DNA from: Kordiimonadales bacterium
GTDB lineage: Bacteria > Pseudomonadota > Alphaproteobacteria > Sphingomonadales > Kordiimonadaceae
Reading direction: 5' to 3'
NCBI GenBank assembly: GCA_015485385.1
Contig: WFTS01000072.1
Location: 1 to 34,818 of the forward strand
Length of the DNA: 34,818 nt
Made by a program: the position numbers and the translations under genes. Each line of letters starts with the position of its first letter. Positions within the stretch are counted from its first letter, which is position 1. The notes below the pieces were generated by a model. The model searched no databases, was not told where the DNA came from, and worked only from the letters and a program-made list of their open reading frames with translations. Positions 1 through 7,572 of the stretch are shown here, in pieces.

Positions 1-497
1 ATATGAACGCGCTGTATCAGCAAAAAAGGCTCAAACCGAGCCGTTGCAACCGATGTGCGCCACGCCTTCAAAGCCTCCCCAAAATGATCCTCCCCCAATA
101 TAATATTCGCGCTCGCCATTCGCGCCCAAGCGAATGTATTTAGGGGCGCCATTGATAGGCCTTTTTGGGTAATTTCAATCGACTGGCGTGCAAAATCCTG
201 CTGCTCTTGTGGGGTTTGGGCGCGGTTTGCCCGCAACAGATAAACCATCCCCAACTGGGTATAAATTTTGGGCAATTTGGCAAAATCAAGGGCCGACAGG
301 CGCGAATCCTCTATCACTTGCAGGTCTTCATCGCTCAAGACCACACCCTCGCTGAGGCTTTCATATAGCGGTGTGCCAGGGACAAGCATCAATTCTGCAA
401 GAAAGCGCGGCACAGCAACAACCAGCAGAATAACGCTCGAGATCAACATAAAGGCCGGCAGGATATAATCCTTAAAACTTCTTTTTTCTTTGTTCAT
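1..497 (-). CDS. Membrane-anchored protein of unknown function, C-terminus cut off by the window edge
   Basis: An open frame reads leftward from ATG at 497-495 to the window edge without a stop, giving 165 residues. A GGA-containing ribosome site lies about seven bases before the ATG. The start is basic (MNKEKR), followed by a hydrophobic segment around residues 11-33 (YILPAFMLISSVILLVVA), which suggests a single N-terminal membrane anchor. The rest is helical, with Ala/Leu-rich stretches (YTQLGMVYLLRANRA; NTFAWARMASANIILGED) resembling tetratricopeptide helices, but I cannot assign a family. It lies downstream of the MarR gene on the same strand with a 96-base gap, so it may belong to the same transcription unit. 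It is real by length, codon use and start context; its function is unknown. Confidence 0.7.
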   Translation of the reverse strand, partial: MNKEKRSFKDYILPAFMLISSVILLVVAVPRFLAELMLVPGTPLYESLSEGVVLSDEDLQVIEDSRLSALDFAKLPKIYTQLGMVYLLRANRAQTPQEQQDFARQSIEITQKGLSMAPLNTFAWARMASANIILGEDHFGEALKAWRTSVATARFEPFLLIQRVH

Positions 498-593
498 CGT
501 TTATCCGGTCCCGCTTTTTGCGTGCAGAAAAAGTGTGGCTAAGGTGTCATCATGCGCCGCTGATGTCAAAATTTACCCATGCTCTTTGGTTGA

Positions 594-1322
594 TTATTTT
601 GGTGTGCCTATGGACTGCGCTTCCGGGCCAGTTTGAGGCCGGTTCGGTGTGCCGCCTTTGCGCTCCGCCAGCTTTTCTACCATTGATGGCTTTACCGCCT
701 TATGGTGCTGAATGGTAGGCTTTTCTGCTTGCTTCTGCTTAGCTGTGCCGTCTGGCTCCAAACCTCCCGCGGGTGCCAAATCCTTTGACGCCGCCTCCCC
801 TGATATCTGATCTTCTCGAGCCTGATCCTCTAGTGTCTGATCTTCTGGTGTCTGACCCTTTGGCATTTGACCCTTTGGCAAAGGCTGCACAGTACCGGAT
901 GAAAATTCAGAGAGCTTAACCAAGTTTGCTTTCAAAGCTTCCATATCAAGGCCGAGCGATTGGCTCAGGTCTGCTTCGACCGCTTCAAGCACTGTGTGCG
1001 CTGCTTTTAGAAGCTTTCGGCCCTTCGGTGTGGGCATAATCCAAATCCGCCGTCGGTTTTCTTTATCTTTCATCCGCTGGATCAAGCCGTCACGTTCCAT
1101 CCGCTCTAGCAAATGGGTTACCGAAGGCCGGCTGATGTTAAGGCGGCGCGCAACCTCGCTGGGCATGGATAATTTTTGGTCGCACAGCACCGCAAGCGCG
1201 TTAATTTGCGCTGGCTTTACGCCCAAATCCGCAAGGCGGCGCTTGGAAAATTCTCGCATAAAGCGACTGGCTTCAGAAAGCCGGTAGATGGTATTTTGTG
1301 ACAATCTTTCAAGATGATCCAT
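594..1322 (-). CDS. MarR-family transcriptional regulator with long repetitive C-terminal tail
   Basis: The first ~140 of 242 residues form a MarR winged helix-turn-helix protein. An N-terminal helix is followed by the HTH at about 53-75 (MPSEVARRLNISRPSVTHLL) and a basic wing at about 86-96 (KENRRRIW). Such proteins bind palindromic operators as dimers and usually act as ligand-responsive repressors. The last ~100 residues are unusual: residues 148-172 are five tandem pentapeptides, first LPKGQ and last AREDQ, followed by a hydrophilic, Lys/Pro-rich segment that looks disordered. MarR proteins are normally 140-180 aa. The gene starts 16 bases after the Sel1/SPOR gene and is probably co-transcribed with it. 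The target is unknown; the palindrome at 2507-2519 is one candidate operator. Confidence 0.88.
   Translation of the reverse strand: MDHLERLSQNTIYRLSEASRFMREFSKRRLADLGVKPAQINALAVLCDQKLSMPSEVARRLNISRPSVTHLLERMERDGLIQRMKDKENRRRIWIMPTPKGRKLLKAAHTVLEAVEADLSQSLGLDMEALKANLVKLSEFSSGTVQPLPKGQMPKGQTPEDQTLEDQAREDQISGEAASKDLAPAGGLEPDGTAKQKQAEKPTIQHHKAVKPSMVEKLAERKGGTPNRPQTGPEAQSIGTPK
807..881 (-). repeat. Five tandem 15-bp units inside the MarR gene
   Basis: Five head-to-tail 15-base units occupy 807-821, 822-836, 837-851, 852-866 and 867-881. On the plus strand unit 3 reads CTGATCTTCTGGTGT and unit 4 CTGACCCTTTGGCAT. They keep the reading frame and encode pentapeptides ending in Gln with Glu-Asp or Lys-Gly before it. 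The array splits into two sub-types (units 1-3 and 4-5), as expected from stepwise duplication. Confidence 0.85.
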
Positions 1323-1338
1323 AAAGCTGGCTTTAACC

Positions 1339-2475
1339 CTAATCTTCTTCTGGTGCGCGCACCGTGCAATCGTGGCCCGCGCGCTTTAAGGCAACACACG
1401 TTGTTACCGCCTTAGACATGCCAGAGATGGGGCCGTAAACCAGCCGGAACAGGCCGGGCCGGGTGGCAGACGGATTTATTTCACTAAACATAGGCCCGAT
1501 GATCTGCGACTGTGACCGGTTTATAACCGACTGAAGACGCATCACTTCTCGTTTGGACATTGCAAAACCAACCTCTAGGCGCCAAACAGTTGTCCAATCT
1601 TCTGGTTTTTCCAGCGGGGCTTTTGGCTTAGAAGGAGGCGGCGCCTTCTGTGTGGCCTCTGCTATCTGCTGACCCGCAGAATTGTGGGCATCATCAACCG
1701 CCGTAGCCGTAGCATCTGCCCTTTCCGCCCCTCCAGCCTCAGGGGGGGTGGTTGTGCTGGCCTGATCCACCAAAAGTTCAGGCGCAAGAGGTTCGGCGCT
1801 AAAGCCTTTTATCTGAAGGGAGTTCCCATATTCCATCGCGGCGCGGCGGGCATCCCCGTTCAAAATCGAGCGCATGGTCAACTCGTTTTGAATAGCATTG
1901 TCGTAGCCTTCTTTTGAGGCACGCCAAACAAGGCCGTACCCACGCACAGGGTCTTGCTCCAAGCCTGCGTCACCATTCCAATAGATCATACCTAGCACAT
2001 ATAGGCTTTCAAGGTTGCCGGATAGCGCAAGGTCTTGCCAAACTCCGAGCGCCTCTGCGATCGTTTGCTCGCTCCCGTCCCCTTCGAAAAACAGAATGTT
2101 TGCCAAAGAAAGAGAGGCACGTTCGTGGCCCAAAGTTGATGCAAGCCTATAATACATGGTGGCAACATTAACGGCCTTCTCACGCCCGATACCAAGGCGG
2201 AACAGCTCCCCCATATGAAAAAGGGCAGCGGCATTTCCCTTGCCAGCCAAACGCTCAAGAATAAGCGTGCCTTGGTCAATTTTATTGTTTCGGATAAGAT
2301 TAAGCGCTTCTTCAATTTCTGCCCCATCAGCGGCAAGAAGCGCAGCATCGGGGTCATCTGCGGGCAGTTTTTCTGAAGGCGCCTCTTGAGCCATCGCCGT
2401 TGCCGCGATAGGGGAAAACATCACACCAGAAAATACTGCCAGCACTCCCAGTAACTGCAATGTCTGCCTATTCAT
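1339..2475 (-). CDS. Exported Sel1-repeat protein with C-terminal SPOR domain
   Basis: This protein of about 378 residues has a signal peptide ending near the Ala-rich segment IAATAMAQ. Sel1/TPR-like helical repeats span roughly residues 60-200, including LFHMGELFRLGIG and YVLGMIYWNGDAG. A low-complexity Ala/Pro linker follows, then a SPOR-type domain over the last ~85 residues. SPOR domains bind denuded peptidoglycan glycans at division sites; Sel1 repeats are protein-interaction scaffolds. The C-terminal domain contains C-x9-C (C-VALKRAGHD-C), the same spacing as in the divergent lipoprotein at 2627-4036. I chose ATG 2475 over TTG 2478 one codon upstream; an AGGAG lies slightly far upstream. 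It heads a minus-strand unit with the MarR gene. A periplasmic envelope or cell-division role is inferred. Confidence 0.82.
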   Translation of the reverse strand: MNRQTLQLLGVLAVFSGVMFSPIAATAMAQEAPSEKLPADDPDAALLAADGAEIEEALNLIRNNKIDQGTLILERLAGKGNAAALFHMGELFRLGIGREKAVNVATMYYRLASTLGHERASLSLANILFFEGDGSEQTIAEALGVWQDLALSGNLESLYVLGMIYWNGDAGLEQDPVRGYGLVWRASKEGYDNAIQNELTMRSILNGDARRAAMEYGNSLQIKGFSAEPLAPELLVDQASTTTPPEAGGAERADATATAVDDAHNSAGQQIAEATQKAPPPSKPKAPLEKPEDWTTVWRLEVGFAMSKREVMRLQSVINRSQSQIIGPMFSEINPSATRPGLFRLVYGPISGMSKAVTTCVALKRAGHDCTVRAPEED

Positions 2476-2506
2476 CAACGCCTAGTCTCCTAAAGATGAT
2501 CTTATC

Positions 2507-2519
2507 GTTAAAATTTAAC
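2507..2519. promoter_or_regulatory. Perfect AT-rich palindrome in divergent promoter region
   Basis: GTTAAA-A-TTTAAC is a perfect 6+1+6 palindrome about 30 bases upstream of the Sel1/SPOR start, inside the 151-base gap between the two divergent SPOR genes. Its size and AT-richness suit a dimeric regulator. The MarR product of the same unit is a candidate ligand. The direct TTAA-N3-TTAA arrangement differs from the usual CtrA spacing (TTAA-N7-TTAA). Confidence 0.4.
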
Positions 2520-2626
2520 TCAAACACTCATAAAAGCCCAGCCACTACTTAAAGCTTCTTTCACCTTCGTGCGCTAGTGTCGGACAAAATTGATAATCAG
2601 GCAACCCGGCACTTTGTGAGTGGGAT

Positions 2627-4036
2627 ATGAAACTAAATCAATACATCAGGCCAACCGTCCTCGGTGCAGGCGCTCTTTTGCTATCGGCGTGTTCTTATGG
2701 CGGTCACAGTGCGGCTTCGGTTGCTCTCCATGCGCCGCAAGCGCAAGCCAGCGGCACAAGCGAGTTGAAGCAAATAGCCGACCAACTGGCGACAAGCGGT
2801 GACCACGCCGCTGCTATCCCAATTTACCGGCATTTAGGCGCCAAAGGCGGTGACCCTGCCGCCCTTAGTGCATTAGCGGACAGCCTTATTGCTCAAGGTG
2901 CAAACGATGAAGCCGTGCGCATCTTAAAGCTTCTTATCGACAGAGGCCAAGCCAGCCCTACAGTCTGGTACGCTCTGGGGAAAACCAATTTGGCGCGCGG
3001 ACACTTTGAGGGCGCCTTGTTAGCTTTCAATGCCGCCGCACGGCAAGGGGGCAGTGATGCAAAAATACGCTCAGGCAGAGCCATCGCCTTGGCCGCCCTT
3101 GGGCGTACAAGTGAGGCCATCGCCAGTTTTCAAACGGGGTCCGACCGGTTAACTCTTTCTAACAAAGCACTGGTTTTGGCGGCGACTGGCCGTGCCGAAG
3201 CCGCCATTTTGGTGTTAGAACCCATTTTGAAAAGTGGTAAGGGCACCAGCCGTGACCGCCAGAATTTAGCCATGGCCTATCTGCTATCCGGTCAAGAGGC
3301 CGAAGCCTTCCAGATCGCACGCCTTGATCTGGACCCCGCTACAATTGATGAAACTTTCACCTTTTACCGCTCGCTTTCCAGTCTTGAACCAGCACACCGG
3401 ATGCAGGCTTTGGTCACGGGGCTTGTAAACCCGCAGTGGACCAGAGATGAAGACGCAAACCTAGCACTTGAGGAAACCAGCGAGCGCACGCAGGCTGCCA
3501 AACGGCTGGTCAAAGAAACGGTGCTGGGGCGCAAACAGCCGCGCACACAGTTGGCCGCTGCCCCAAAGCCAAGCACATCATCACCTATCAAGCCCACCAA
3601 AAAGCCAAAAGCCATCTCGCGTGCGGATTATGTTCTAAAAGAAATACCGCCACTTGTAGAACCTGAAGGATGGGCACTGCAAATCGGCGCATACCGCACA
3701 ATTAAAAACTTAATGCGCGGCTGGACCATCCTATACCGCAAAAGCGGTGATCTTTTGGAGGGCATTCCGCCGCGCCGCTCTGAGGTTGATTTCGGTGACC
3801 GTGACGACGAACCAAGTGGCTTTTATTTCCGCTTGAACGCTGGCCCGCTAAAAGATTTCTCTCGTGCGAAAGCTTTGTGCAAAGACCTAAGGGCGCGCGG
3901 TACAAGCTGCTGGATTCGTCCGCCCGAGAAGACAGAGGGCAAGCTGCCCACCCCCCAAAGGGCTGACAGCAACAAACAAAGTCACCTGAAGAAAACACAT
4001 GGCACATTAATGGTGGACGCCCAATTGAACGGCTAA
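2627..4036 (+). CDS. TPR lipoprotein with C-terminal SPOR domain
   Basis: This 469-residue protein has a lipoprotein signal peptide with lipobox LSAC (lipidated Cys at about residue 22). Tetratricopeptide helices span about 45-290 (for example AAIPIYRHLGAKGGDPAALS and VWYALGKTNLARGHFEGALLA). A basic Ser/Pro/Lys linker follows, then a SPOR-type domain at about 340-430 (WALQIGAYRT, FYFRLNAGPLKDFSRA) with C-KDLRARGTS-C. It is likely membrane-anchored in the periplasm and peptidoglycan-binding. TPR lipoproteins of this shape include TadD and NlpI-like proteins, but no pilus or division genes adjoin, so I do not name it. It is transcribed divergently from the Sel1/SPOR gene and shares the C-terminal domain signature, suggesting related roles under a common regulatory region. 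Confidence 0.82.
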   Translation: MKLNQYIRPTVLGAGALLLSACSYGGHSAASVALHAPQAQASGTSELKQIADQLATSGDHAAAIPIYRHLGAKGGDPAALSALADSLIAQGANDEAVRILKLLIDRGQASPTVWYALGKTNLARGHFEGALLAFNAAARQGGSDAKIRSGRAIALAALGRTSEAIASFQTGSDRLTLSNKALVLAATGRAEAAILVLEPILKSGKGTSRDRQNLAMAYLLSGQEAEAFQIARLDLDPATIDETFTFYRSLSSLEPAHRMQALVTGLVNPQWTRDEDANLALEETSERTQAAKRLVKETVLGRKQPRTQLAAAPKPSTSSPIKPTKKPKAISRADYVLKEIPPLVEPEGWALQIGAYRTIKNLMRGWTILYRKSGDLLEGIPPRRSEVDFGDRDDEPSGFYFRLNAGPLKDFSRAKALCKDLRARGTSCWIRPPEKTEGKLPTPQRADSNKQSHLKKTHGTLMVDAQLNG

Positions 4037-4053
4037 CCCACCCTTGCCCAGAT

Positions 4054-4106
4054 GCAGTGTTCCGAATGTAGTGAACCAGACACAATGATCAGGACGCAGT
4101 GTTCCG
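4054..4106. repeat. Two 11-bp direct repeats upstream of the Hsp20 promoter
   Basis: GCAGTGTTCCG occurs at 4054-4064 and again at 4096-4106, 42 bases apart start to start, which is about four helical turns. Both copies are preceded by GA and T or C. They lie between the end of the SPOR lipoprotein gene and the sigma-32-like promoter, so they could be activator or repressor sites, or remnants of a duplication. Confidence 0.5.
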
Positions 4107-4126
4107 GGCGCAGTTTTCAAAAGAGA

Positions 4127-4155
4127 CTTGAAGCCACGGCCTCGCCACCCCACAC
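4127..4155 (+). promoter_or_regulatory. Sigma-32 (RpoH)-type promoter for the Hsp20 gene
   Basis: CTTGAAG at 4127-4133 matches the heat-shock -35 box, and CCCCACAC at 4148-4155 resembles the CCCCATNT -10 box with a 14-base spacer between them. Placement fits: transcription would start near 4162, leaving a leader of about 90 bases before the small heat-shock protein. I saw no equally good sigma-32 site elsewhere in the window. Confidence 0.6.
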
Positions 4156-4163
4156 TATAAGAC

Positions 4164-4190
4164 GGTCCCCAATTGGGGCCGCTTTGTTTT
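4164..4190 (+). promoter_or_regulatory. Hairpin plus U-rich run at the 5' end of the Hsp20 leader
   Basis: CCCC (4167-4170) and GGGG (4175-4178) pair around AATT. An outer GG/CC pair (4164-4165 with 4179-4180) is separated by a bulged T, and GCTTTGTTTT follows. It could end transcripts from the SPOR lipoprotein gene, or be the first hairpin of the heat-shock leader if transcription starts at about 4162. The CCCC could alternatively pair with GGGG of the Shine-Dalgarno region at 4242-4245. Confidence 0.45.
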
Positions 4191-4192
4191 TA

Positions 4193-4227
4193 TGTTATAT
4201 CTGGCTATATAACAGCAAACCAGATAT
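4193..4227 (+). promoter_or_regulatory. Two mutually exclusive hairpins in the Hsp20 leader (candidate thermosensor)
   Basis: Stem A pairs TGTTATAT (4193-4200) with ATATAACA (4207-4214), eight perfect pairs and a six-base loop. Stem B pairs ATATCTGG (4197-4204) with CCAGATAT (4220-4227), eight perfect pairs. They share 4197-4200, so only one can form. Twelve to 25 bases downstream lie the ribosome site (GAGGGG, about 4240-4245) and ATG 4252. ROSE-type RNA thermometers are common before alphaproteobacterial hsp20 genes, but I do not see the UUGCU element of classical ROSE, so the class is uncertain. Confidence 0.45.
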
Positions 4228-4251
4228 GGCGCGTTCATAGAGGGGAAACCA

Positions 4252-4659
4252 ATGCCGCGGATGCCTGCCTTCAACAGCCCTTTTTTGCTTGGCTTTGATC
4301 AGCTTGAGCAGCTTTTGGATAATGTCAGTAAAAATGCTGGGGAAGGATACCCCCCCTATAATATCGAGCAATTAGACCCTGCCACTATTCGCATTTCTAT
4401 TGCTGTAGCGGGGTTTGGCCGCGCCGATCTTGCTATTTCACTGGAAAATAATCAGCTGATTATTCAAGGGAAACAAATAGAAGATACGATCGAAACAACC
4501 TACCTTTACCGAGGCATAGCGGCGCGCCAATTTGTGCGTAAATTTGTGCTGGCGGACGGCATGGAGGTGAAAGATGCCCATATGGAAAATGGCCTCTTGC
4601 ATGTCGATCTGGAACGTCCTGTCCCGCAGGAAATCAGCCGGCAAATTAAAATTCGTTAA
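4252..4659 (+). CDS. Small heat-shock protein, Hsp20/IbpA family
   Basis: This 135-residue ATP-independent chaperone binds unfolding proteins and holds them for DnaK/ClpB. The N-terminal arm carries FNSPFLLGFDQLEQLLD, typical of IbpA-like proteins. The alpha-crystallin domain runs from about residue 36 to 122 (YNIEQLDPATIRISIAVAGF; the beta-strands around NQLIIQGK; GIAARQFVRKF). The extreme C-terminus has the I-x-I oligomerisation motif (IKI, residues 132-134). Length is normal for the family. The start at 4252 has GAGGGG a few bases upstream. It is monocistronic by position, with a heat-shock-type promoter and structured leader before it, so both transcriptional (RpoH) and post-transcriptional temperature control are plausible. 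Confidence 0.93.
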   Translation: MPRMPAFNSPFLLGFDQLEQLLDNVSKNAGEGYPPYNIEQLDPATIRISIAVAGFGRADLAISLENNQLIIQGKQIEDTIETTYLYRGIAARQFVRKFVLADGMEVKDAHMENGLLHVDLERPVPQEISRQIKIR

Positions 4660-4782
4660 AAAGCCTCAAACAGTTAGCTATAGAAGCCACGCGATTATTA
4701 TCCTATAGATAGAGCTTATTGGGTATGGGTAGAGTAAGACCCGTTTCTTTTGGGGAAGAAGCATCGTCTGGGGAAATTTAAA

Positions 4783-5766
4783 ATGCCAACAGCCTTCATC
4801 ACAGGCGCGACTGGTTTTGTAGGACGTCATCTTGTTGATGTCCTATTAGAGGCCGGTTGGTCCGTGACTGCCATGGTGCGCAATCACGCTGTAGCATCAA
4901 GAATACTCAGCCCCGACGTTATGCTGTTAGAAGGCGATTTGCTGCGACCGGAAACCATACGCAGTGCAATGCCTGACCATACAGACTGCGTTTTTCACCT
5001 TGCTGCCGATACCAGTACATGGGCCAAAGAGGCCGAACGGCAGGCGAACATTAATGTGGGCGGCACAGCAACCATCTTGCAGATTATTCTTGATAAAGAC
5101 ATAAAGCGCATGGTGCATGTATCCACCGCATCTGTGTTTGGCGAACACTCTGGCTTGATCACCGAAGAAACCCCCCGACTTGGCGCTAAAAGCCACATTG
5201 GTTATATCCGAACAAAATCCTATGCTGAACGCAAGGTAAAAGAGGCTGTTGAGCGCGGCCTCAGCGCAACCATTGTCAATCCCACCCATATCATCGGACG
5301 CTATGACAGCCACAATTGGGCGCGCCTTATCCAGATGATGGCCAATGGCACCCTGCCCGGAACCCCGCCCGGATCTGGAAATTTTGCCAATGGCCGAGCA
5401 GTAGCCGAAGCCACCCTTGCCGCCTATCATAAAGGCAAAGACGGGGAAAATTATATTCTCGGTGGCCCAAAAGCGAGCTTTTATGACTTCCTTGAAATCG
5501 CCGCTGAAAAGCTCGGGCTTGCAAAACCAAAGAAGCCTATGCCCGCCTTTTCTTTAAAAATATTGGCCAAAACTTTAGGCATGATATCTGTCTTTAGCGG
5601 CACGCGCCCGATGGTCACGCCAGAGGAGGCCTTTTTCGCAAGCGAGAACCAAGACGCCTCCAGTGAAAAAGCACAGAGAGAGCTTGGGTATAGGATTGTA
5701 CCCATAGAGCAATCAATCGACGAAAACATCGCGTTTTTACGCTCTGAGGGCCTTTTAAAAGCCTAA
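4783..5766 (+). CDS. NAD(P)-dependent epimerase/dehydratase-like protein (extended SDR)
   Basis: From ATG 4783 the protein has 327 residues and begins MPTAFITGATGFVG, so the nucleotide-binding G-x-x-G-x-x-G lies at residues 8-14 as expected. A GGGGAAA ribosome site about seven bases before this ATG supports it over an upstream in-frame TTG at 4750, which would add 11 atypical residues. The acidic strand end is LLEGDL; the active-site elements are VSTASVFG and Y-IRT-K. The family acts on nucleotide-sugars or on dihydroflavonol/steroid-like substrates; HLAADTSTW and overall layout resemble HpnA/DFR-like members, but the substrate cannot be told from sequence. It follows the Hsp20 gene by 123 bases and precedes the HerA unit by 159 bases; no pathway partners adjoin. 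Confidence 0.85.
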   Translation: MPTAFITGATGFVGRHLVDVLLEAGWSVTAMVRNHAVASRILSPDVMLLEGDLLRPETIRSAMPDHTDCVFHLAADTSTWAKEAERQANINVGGTATILQIILDKDIKRMVHVSTASVFGEHSGLITEETPRLGAKSHIGYIRTKSYAERKVKEAVERGLSATIVNPTHIIGRYDSHNWARLIQMMANGTLPGTPPGSGNFANGRAVAEATLAAYHKGKDGENYILGGPKASFYDFLEIAAEKLGLAKPKKPMPAFSLKILAKTLGMISVFSGTRPMVTPEEAFFASENQDASSEKAQRELGYRIVPIEQSIDENIAFLRSEGLLKA

Positions 5767-5822
5767 ATATCTGCTTGTTGCACAGCGTATCTGTCGGCCA
5801 ATCACCCGGTCACCACGCTTTG

Positions 5823-5840
5823 AAAACTATGTCTAGTTTT
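5823..5840. promoter_or_regulatory. Perfect 7-bp inverted repeat upstream of the HerA unit
   Basis: AAAACTA (5823-5829) and TAGTTTT (5834-5840) flank TGTC. The stem is AT-rich and weak as RNA, but a run of T ends the right arm. It could be a weak terminator for the epimerase gene or an operator about 85 bases before the HerA start. No other clear element was found in this gap. Confidence 0.3.
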
Positions 5841-5925
5841 AGGCTAATCCCACCTTTAATCCCTTGTTAAGGTCCAGCGCGCAGGCTGGTCTGTAACAAT
5901 AATATATCAGGCAAAAGGAGGTTTT

Positions 5926-7563
5926 ATGCCTCTCTCATCGCGGTTTTCCGTGTCCAACAGTCGTGCAGCCACTAACAAGCCTCAGGCAAAAGGCGCTGCC
6001 CTTGTTGGCCATGTCACAGACGTCACCTCCACCACACTGCGCTTGGATGTGGAAAAATCAATTGTTCAGGAACACCAAGGCAGCGCCAATTTATTCCGGC
6101 TCGGTTCCTTACTGAAAGTACCCGTGGACGACAGTTTTATTTTTGGCTCTGTGCGTACCATTGAACAAAGCACGGACCGTCCGCATATTTTTACGGTTCT
6201 AATAGATCTTTTAGGGGAATTAAGCCCCAGCGGATTTTCGCGCGGCATAAAATTATTCCCGCTGCCCGGAAGCCCGGTTTTAAAGGCTTCGCGTGGTGAT
6301 TTGGAAACTGTCTTTGCCGCCAAAGCCGATGATAGCGTCCGGATCGGAACGGTTTTTCCCACCAGTGACATCCCCGCCGCCCTAAAGGCCCAAACCCTTT
6401 TATCCAAACATTTTGCCGTTCTGGGAAGCACTGGCACAGGAAAGTCCAGCACGGTCGCGCTTTTGATCCACCGATTGGTTGAAAGTCACCCAAACGCCCA
6501 TATCGTTATCCTTGATCCCCACAATGAGTATGCCAGCGCCTTTTCAACCAACGGCGTGCATATCTCCACATCAGATTTAGGCCTGCCGTACTGGCTGATG
6601 AATTTTGAAGAACATGTGGAATTATTCGTTGGGCGCAACACCGCGGGTCGAGAGGCCGAGGTGGATATTTTAAAGCGCTGCTTGTTTGCCGCCCGTAAAA
6701 AATCTGGCCCGGTTTATTCTTTGTCACGCCTGACGGTGGATACCCCTATCCCCTATAAGCTGACAGACCTGCTGCAAGCGATTGATGGCGAAATGGGGCA
6801 TCTCGACAAAGCCGAAAAAGCCCACCCATTTTTAAAACTCCGCAATAAAATTGAAGAGCTGCGAAACGACCGGCGGTTTGCTTTCATGTTCTCGGGCATG
6901 ATGGTGCAGGACACTCTTAGCAATTTGGTTTCAAGACTACTGCGCTTCCCCGTTGGTGGTCGGCCGATTTCCACCCTTGATCTATCGGGAGTGCCCACTG
7001 ACATCGTCGATGTCGTTGTGTCTTTATTAAGCCGGTTGGTTTTTGACTTTGCCATGTGGAGTCGCCATCACGCAGGCACAACCCCTATCTTGCTTGTCTG
7101 CGAGGAAGCCCACCGCTATGTGCCGCACGCAAATCTTGATGCGCGCATCCAATCCGCACGCAAGTCGCTGGAACGCATCGCCAAAGAGGGCCGCAAATAC
7201 GGGGTTTCGCTTGGGTTGGTATCCCAAAGACCGTCAGACCTATCAGAGGCTGTCCTAAGTCAGTGCGGGACAATAATTTCCATGCGTCTTAATAATGCTG
7301 TGGACCGACAGTTTGTCACGGACAGCATGCCGGACGGGGCGGAAAATTTCTTGGCGGCGCTGCCAACCTTGCAAAACCGGGAATGTATTGTAGCAGGAGA
7401 AGGCGTTGCATGCCCCATGCGAGTACAGCTTGATTTCCTTGATGAACACAGGCGCCCGGCAAGTGATGACCCCCGTTTTAGCCATGCATGGCGACAGGAT
7501 GTTGACTGCCTTAATGATTTGGTAAACGATACCATAGATAACTGGAGGCGGGGGATAAGGTAG
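5926..7563 (+). CDS. HerA-type hexameric ATPase (DUF87, FtsK/HerA superfamily)
   Basis: This 545-residue protein carries an N-terminal HAS-barrel-like beta domain (about 25-130) and a RecA-like motor. Walker A is GSTGTGKS at 167-174; Walker B is ILLVCEEAH with catalytic Glu at 393/394. LDPHNEY follows the first core strand, and SQRPSDLSE near the C-terminus is the typical HerA segment with a candidate arginine finger. HerA proteins form hexameric rings that translocate DNA. Archaeal members act with the NurA nuclease in end resection; many bacterial stand-alone members pair with a nuclease or NADase in anti-phage systems (HerA-Sir2, HerA-DUF4297). Here the only partner is the unknown 617-aa protein, whose start lies ten bases after this stop. 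The start has a near-perfect AAAGGAGG site. Biological role is open. Confidence 0.85.
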   Translation: MPLSSRFSVSNSRAATNKPQAKGAALVGHVTDVTSTTLRLDVEKSIVQEHQGSANLFRLGSLLKVPVDDSFIFGSVRTIEQSTDRPHIFTVLIDLLGELSPSGFSRGIKLFPLPGSPVLKASRGDLETVFAAKADDSVRIGTVFPTSDIPAALKAQTLLSKHFAVLGSTGTGKSSTVALLIHRLVESHPNAHIVILDPHNEYASAFSTNGVHISTSDLGLPYWLMNFEEHVELFVGRNTAGREAEVDILKRCLFAARKKSGPVYSLSRLTVDTPIPYKLTDLLQAIDGEMGHLDKAEKAHPFLKLRNKIEELRNDRRFAFMFSGMMVQDTLSNLVSRLLRFPVGGRPISTLDLSGVPTDIVDVVVSLLSRLVFDFAMWSRHHAGTTPILLVCEEAHRYVPHANLDARIQSARKSLERIAKEGRKYGVSLGLVSQRPSDLSEAVLSQCGTIISMRLNNAVDRQFVTDSMPDGAENFLAALPTLQNRECIVAGEGVACPMRVQLDFLDEHRRPASDDPRFSHAWRQDVDCLNDLVNDTIDNWRRGIR

Positions 7564-7572
7564 GAGAGATCA

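Noticed and set aside
4681-4740. CTATAG repeats before the epimerase
   Set aside because: Short AT-rich words without consistent spacing; no promoter or operator could be supported.
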